Shown: one piece after another, positions 59,471 to 64,000 of the stretch | Numbering within the stretch: the first letter of the stretch is position 1 | Layout: the number at the start of each line of letters is the position of its first letter | NCBI RefSeq assembly: GCF_018873765.1 | Contig: NC_057924.1 | Coordinates: forward strand, 4,464,001-4,528,000 | DNA: 64,000 nt | Source: Telopea speciosissima | Lineage: Eukaryota > Streptophyta > Magnoliopsida > Proteales > Proteaceae | Reading direction: 5' to 3' | Translations under genes and position numbers: made by a program | Notes under the pieces: generated by a model | The model's input: only the letters and a program-made list of their open reading frames with translations | Told to the model about the DNA's origin: nothing | Database searches by the model: none

Positions 59471-60454
59471 TGTTGGGAAGCACTGTGTAGGGAGGATTTA
59501 AGAAAGCCTCGTGAAGATCGTCTGTCGGACGGTTCGGGTTGACCCGGCAGACAGTCCACTTAGGCTGTTACCGCGTTCCTTCAGATTGCAAGTGTAAAAG
59601 GAGGAAAAAGCAAGTGAAATCAATTTTGAAAAAGACAAGGAAAAGGAAGATTTTAACATCAGGGTCATGGTTTGTGATACATCCAAGATTCATCGAACCA
59701 GTCAGTGGCTGCCACGTGTCACAAAATGACCCGTTCCAGAACCAAGGAGAACCAACCGAGGGTCCCACCCGGGGGCGACCAGCACCCAGGTGCGGCCTCA
59801 CCCAAGCACAACCTCACTCAGGCACGGCCTGCACTCAGGCGCGGCCTCACCCAGGCGCGGCCTCACCTAGGCATGGTCTCACACCTAGGCGCGGCCTACA
59901 CCCAGCCACGGCCTCACCCAGACGCGGCCTCACCTAGGCGTGGTTTCACACCCAAGCGCGGCCTCACCCAGGCGCGGCCTCTCACCCAGACGTGGTCTCA
60001 CACCCAGGCACGGCATCGTGGACGCAGACATGATGTACACAAACACCGAGGCCGCTCATCTATGACCCAATCGTGTCACTATAGACTGATGCCACCACCA
60101 GGACTCTGGGCCACCACTTAGAAGTCACATCACCCAGACGTATTCAAGCACCAATGACGTTATCACCACACGCGAGTATCTATCCGCCAAGGATCTTGAT
60201 ACCACCAGGACACTCCCTCCCACAGGGAGATGGCCAATCAGGATAGAGCCCTGCTACCCAGGGCCTCTATCCACTCTCAGAAGAGGGAGATCTGAACTGA
60301 TATTGAATTCTACATTCATCTGTTTGCTCAGGAGATCTAACTTTGGCATCGGAGAGCCCTAGGCCGGAACCACACCGGTTCTCTCTGTTGACCCCTTGGT
60401 CCTTTTGCAGGTGATGGCACTCGCAGGACCGCTCGGTGATTTTCTGACGCAACA
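59471..60454 (+). mobile_element. Putative 5' LTR of a Ty3/gypsy element
   Basis: The right border is set by CAACA at 60450-60454, just before the primer site. TGTTGGGAAG at 59471 would give matching TGTTG...CAACA ends and a 984-bp LTR. The left end is a candidate only, since the other LTR lies beyond the window. It includes the tandem repeat at 59787-60017. It begins about 290 bp upstream of the divergent RTL2 start. Confidence 0.5.
59787..60017. repeat. GC-rich minisatellite of ~17-21 bp units in the LTR
   Basis: About a dozen imperfect copies of CAGGCGCGGCCTCACCC, with variants CCTAGGCGTGG and CACACCCAGGC. Unit-to-unit differences are mostly C/T or G/A, as expected for methylated cytosines. 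It is the strongest GC peak in the window. Confidence 0.85.
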
Positions 60455-60457
60455 GAT

Positions 60458-60475
60458 TGGCGCCGTCTGTGGGAA
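60458..60475 (+). promoter_or_regulatory. Retrotransposon primer-binding site
   Basis: TGGCGCCGTCTGTGGGAA follows the LTR end by three bases. TGGCGCCGT is the start of the tRNA primer sites seen in many plant Ty3/gypsy elements, where it pairs with the 3' end of a tRNA (tRNA-Asp in related lineages). Confidence 0.7.
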
Positions 60476-60520
60476 CGACGCTAGCCATTACATCCACTAG
60501 CTCGCTTCCATATTCATTCA

Positions 60521-61492
60521 ATGGCACGAAGGAAGACTACCACCACCAACAACGTAGCAAGGAATGGATCACCAACCCCAGAGTGCTCTCGTCGCAAAGC
60601 CAATGACTAGGACCATGTCCCTCTGGAGGAAGAGATCCCCCTTAATGACCAGTTTGTGGTCGACGAGTCCAACAATGACGAGGCAGACGATGTGGTGGTG
60701 GAGCTGATACCTGACCCCAATGCACCAGCAACTGCGGGTCAGATCAACGACCTATAGCGACAGATCCTCGATGAACAACGACTCTTTCGAGACTACTTGA
60801 CACAGCGCGCGATGTCTCACCTTCGAAGGACGTCGCCGTCAGCAAGGGCAGAGTCCGCACCTCAACAAGAGCCAAACCCTAAGAGATCATCTCCCAGGGG
60901 CGTGGGATCAGAGAGACTTGCGCGACGGGCAACCCCCACTCCGCAGCGGGAGGAACCTTCCCAGCGTCCCAGGAGAACAAGAGACCTCCCGCCACGGTCA
61001 GAGCGTGGGAGGACACCAACACCCAGGGCGAGGGTGCCTAGCCCCGAGAGATTGGTCCGGAGGTCTGTGTTCGACGGTCGACTTGAAGAAGGTCACATAC
61101 CATGATGAAGCCAAACCTACAGAGAGGAAAGCCCCTCACCTTCGCGACAGGGTTCATCGTGGCGTGACCATTCACCATCCCGCCAACACTCAAGGCGGGA
61201 GGGGACCTCCAGGAGAGAGCATGAACTAGGTCATAGTGAACGTCCTGCCAGGGGTGAGGGACGGACACCGGATGAGGAGCTCGATCGAACACTCCGCGAC
61301 CTGGATGAGAAGCTGGAAGGGTTGAAGAAACAGACCAAAGGCGAGACACATTCCATACCTGGACAACACCCATTCTCGACAGAGATCATGTCAACCACGC
61401 TCCCTTCCAAGTTCTGACTGCCTACCTTTGAACTCTATAGTGGTACCATGGACCCCTAATGACCACATCAACTACTTTAATGGCATGATGAC
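60521..61492 (+). pseudogene. Ty3/gypsy gag, 5' part, broken
   Basis: An ATG at 60521, 46 bp after the primer site, opens a frame rich in Arg, Pro and Ser, with in-frame TAG stops near 60608 and 60754 and a TGA at about 61104. Later coding resemblance (about 61390-61492, ending before the solo LTR) is in another frame, so at least one frameshift lies between. The gag core starts here and resumes after 63202. It belongs to the non-chromodomain Tat-like group by general look only. Confidence 0.75.
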
Positions 61493-63202
61493 TGATGAGC
61501 ACATTTATGTGTAAAATCTTAGGGCATAAAACATACATTTTACCACATTGGACAGAGTTACTCGCTGCTTTCTTGTGCTTTTCAGGTTTTAGGTGATTTC
61601 TTGTGAAAATGGAGGAGATGATGCTAAGGAAATGTTTTTAAGTAGTTTAGAGGTGTTAATGGCTTGGATGTGTAACCCATCGAGTCAGCTTCGCAATGGT
61701 TCAAACGGCACATGATTCCGAGTTGAAACGAAGAAGTTACGGCCGTTTCTGTAACAAAGCGCGAAAATGGTCTGTAGGGGTTTATTTGCAATTATTGACA
61801 GTCGTCCGGGGATAAACTGAAGCGAAAGTTCGGATTCTAGGGGCCTTAACGTAATAATCAAAAGTTATATTTCCTGTACCCGAAAGATTCCATTTGAAGG
61901 GCTCTGGACAGTCCAACTTCAACTTGAGATATCTTGGGCTCCCGAACTCCAAATTGGACGAAATTTGGGTCTATTTTGGGTGATTTTTCGCAAGAAACAC
62001 AATGGTGAGGCCTATATAAACACCCCATGCTCCACGTTTTTTGAAGGACAGAATGGGTATTTTATTTATTCTTGAAGGAATCCTAGTCATCACCCTTACT
62101 CTCTCTCTCCTCCAACTTCTCAAGGGCACTTCTGGAATTCTACTTGGGATAGATTTATTTTGAAAGATATTTTCTCACTTATGAAAAGTTGAAAAGTCAA
62201 AAGATGCTTTGATTTTATTGCTTGGAGAAGATATCTACAAAGAAAATGAAGCACTTGTTAGAATTGGAAGTTTACTTTTCTAGAAATAGAAGGTCTATGT
62301 AAATAATCTTCTCTTCTTCTTCTTTCTCTTTTTTTCTTTTTTCTTAGAATTCAAGGCATTGTAAAAGAGGAAGGAGAAGAGAATATTCTCTTTTCTCATG
62401 GAATATTTCTCCTACACTTCCCTCTTCTCTCTTCACCTCTCCTCCCCTTATAAATACCCCTTGCCCTCTGGGTTGTAAGAAGTTAGTTTTTTAGTTCAGT
62501 TTTTAGTTAGTTTCTAGTTCAATTTTAATTCAGTTTTTTAGTGTAATTTTTATTTCATTCACTTAGTGAAATTTTCTCTTCTTTTCCTATTTTTGGCTTA
62601 AGTTCTTAGTTTTGATTTGAAGTTCTAAGTTTTGATTTCATAAGTCTAGTTTAATGGTTGTAATAGTTTTAGTTTAAAGCTTTCTAGTCTAAGTTCCTAT
62701 GTTGATGACAAGACATGGAGATTTAGAAGAGGAAGCCATGGTGAGTTTATTCAAGTATTCAAGCACATCAAGGTATCTCATTCTCTAAACCCTTAATCTC
62801 ATTCTCCCTCTCCTCTATCTCTCTCTATCTTCTTCTTCTTCTCCCTCTATTTCTTTTATTTTTTTTTATATATGGTTGTGGTTTGTGGATGCACTTTTAT
62901 TCTCTTATTCCTTTTTATGTGGTTATTATGTGTGGCTGTATTTTTATTCTTTTCAATTTGCGTTAGTCTGATAGGTTAGATGCTCATGTGTTAGGACGTC
63001 AATTTAATCCCTTAATTTTGTTAGATGCTTATGAGTTAAGATGCATTAATTTTTATTAATTTAATTAGTTTAATTTAACACTTTAATTTGGTTCACTTTG
63101 CATTACTTTTAAGTTAATTAAATAGAGTGGCGTATATCTCCTCGTGTTCAACCCGTAGCTACGATTGACCCGTACGCTTGCGGTATTATTTTAACTCAAA
63201 CA
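61493..63202 (+). mobile_element. Solo LTR inserted into gag
   Basis: A 1710-bp block starting TGATGAGCACATTTATGTG and ending TTATTTTAACTCAAACA, flanked by the 5-bp duplication ATGAC (61488-61492 and 63203-63207). The TG...CA ends, 5-bp duplication and lack of any internal coding region make it a solo LTR. Its end (CCCGTAGCTACGATTGACCC, GTACGCTTGCGG) resembles Athila/Tat-type gypsy LTRs. When the LTR and one duplication are set aside, the two gag halves meet in a continuous family-like reading. Confidence 0.92.
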
Positions 63203-63207
63203 ATGAC

Positions 63208-64000
63208 ACTGTATGGTGGGTCGGACGTGGTCACCTGTCGGGCATTCCTTGCATCCCTCAAGGGAGCAGCCACATCATGGTTCTTCAGGCTACGACCGAG
63301 ATCTATAGACTCATTCGCGGAGTTATGCAAATAGTTTGTCACCCGCTTCTAGAGCAGTGTCAAGCAGAAGAAGACCACCGTCAACCTACTGAACGTGGTA
63401 CAGAACCCTGGGGAATCTCTCAGGGAGTATGTTAGCAGGTTCACCAAAGAGTCCCTGGAGGTTCGAGACTTGGACGACCGGACCCAGCATGCAGCCCTGG
63501 CAGGAGGTATCAGGGACCTGGACCTGATCAAGGACCTGACAAGTCATGAGACCAGGACTATGAAAGAGCTCCTGGAGCGGTGCAACGAGTTTGCAAATAT
63601 GGCCGAGGTACTATAAGCTAGAACGAAAATAATCGAGGCCAAGCCACAGGACAACAAGAGGTCAGCACCTGATGACTGCAAAGAAAGTAAGAGGTTGAGG
63701 ACAGAGCGTCGACAAGAGAAGGGCGATCACCCATCTGGGAGGACTGACAGTCGCCCAGAGAGAAGTGAGAGGGCAAGCAGCCCTGAGTTCACCCCACTGA
63801 ACACCACCAGGTCCCAGATCCTCATGCAGATCCAAGACCATGACCTACTCCGTTGGCCACGACCTATGCTAGCAGGACCAGAGAAGCGAAACCCTAACAA
63901 GTACTGTCTCTTCCACAAAGAGAATGGGCATGACACAGAGGAGTGCTATCAATTGAAGAAAGAGATAGAACAACTTGTAAAAGAAGGAAGCTTGAAAAAG
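63208..64000 (+). pseudogene. Ty3/gypsy gag, 3' part, broken, runs off the window
   Basis: Retrotransposon gag core typical of plant Ty3/gypsy: CRAFLASLKGAATSWFFRL, SLREYVSRFTKESLEV and ELLERCNEFANMAE, then a zinc-knuckle-like YCLFHKENGHDTEECYQLKK close to the window end (about 63903-63962). In-frame TAG codons interrupt it near 63328 and 63343, and a TAA is near 63616. Polyprotein domains (protease, RT, integrase) would lie beyond the window. Confidence 0.85.

Noticed and set aside
59539..60121. Two long plus-strand open frames rich in Pro, Ala and His
   Set aside because: They arise from the tandem CAGGCGCGGCCTCACCC units of the LTR, which stay open in several frames.

Overview
The window is nuclear DNA of a flowering plant. 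It has intron-containing genes separated by long AT-rich stretches full of plant-type transposons (Au-type and other tRNA-derived SINEs, RTE-clade LINE ends, hAT-like and Mutator-like non-autonomous elements, Ty3/gypsy LTR sequence). Every gene recognised has clear relatives in dicots. An early-diverging eudicot is a guess only; nothing here fixes the species.

Layout. Position 2-9402 (+) is the 3' part of a condensin I CAP-H gene that begins upstream of the window; one large intron carries a 1.27 kb dispersed repeat. Position 10179-11427 is a TIR element carrying the first exon of a SINAT-type ubiquitin ligase. Position 12773-13360 (+) is a one-exon DUF4408/DUF761-like protein. Position 13.4-24.4 kb is gene-poor and rich in MITEs; it holds two adjacent minus-strand tRNA loci, a tRNA-Trp-like gene whose anticodon reads CUA and a normal-looking tRNA-Ser(UGA). 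Position 24802-26435 (+) is a CYP74B hydroperoxide lyase with two G-boxes and a TATA box upstream. Position 26.4-33.1 kb is repeats, including a hAT-like element with a perfect 8-bp target duplication. Position 33199-37307 (+) is a GT61 glycosyltransferase in three exons. Position 40152-48034 (-) is a DUF1068 membrane protein in three exons, one of only 24 nt. Position 48366-51151 is a Mutator-like element that appears to have captured an exon of chloroplast GAPDH subunit A. Position 53624-59183 (-) is an RNase III-like RTL2 protein in four exons. From about 59.4 kb to the end is a decayed Ty3/gypsy element whose gag is split by a 1710-bp solo LTR flanked by the 5-bp duplication ATGAC.

The genes do not form a pathway. 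They are independent housekeeping or specialised loci: chromosome condensation, oxylipin metabolism, Golgi glycosylation, dsRNA processing and two poorly characterised membrane proteins. The most interesting material lies between them: two different DNA transposons carrying host gene fragments, a candidate amber-reading tRNA derived from tRNA-Trp, a fold-back insertion inside a MULE terminal repeat, and a dated order of nested insertions. Exon borders were read by eye from GT/AG sites, reading phase and recalled family conservation; no alignment or search was run.
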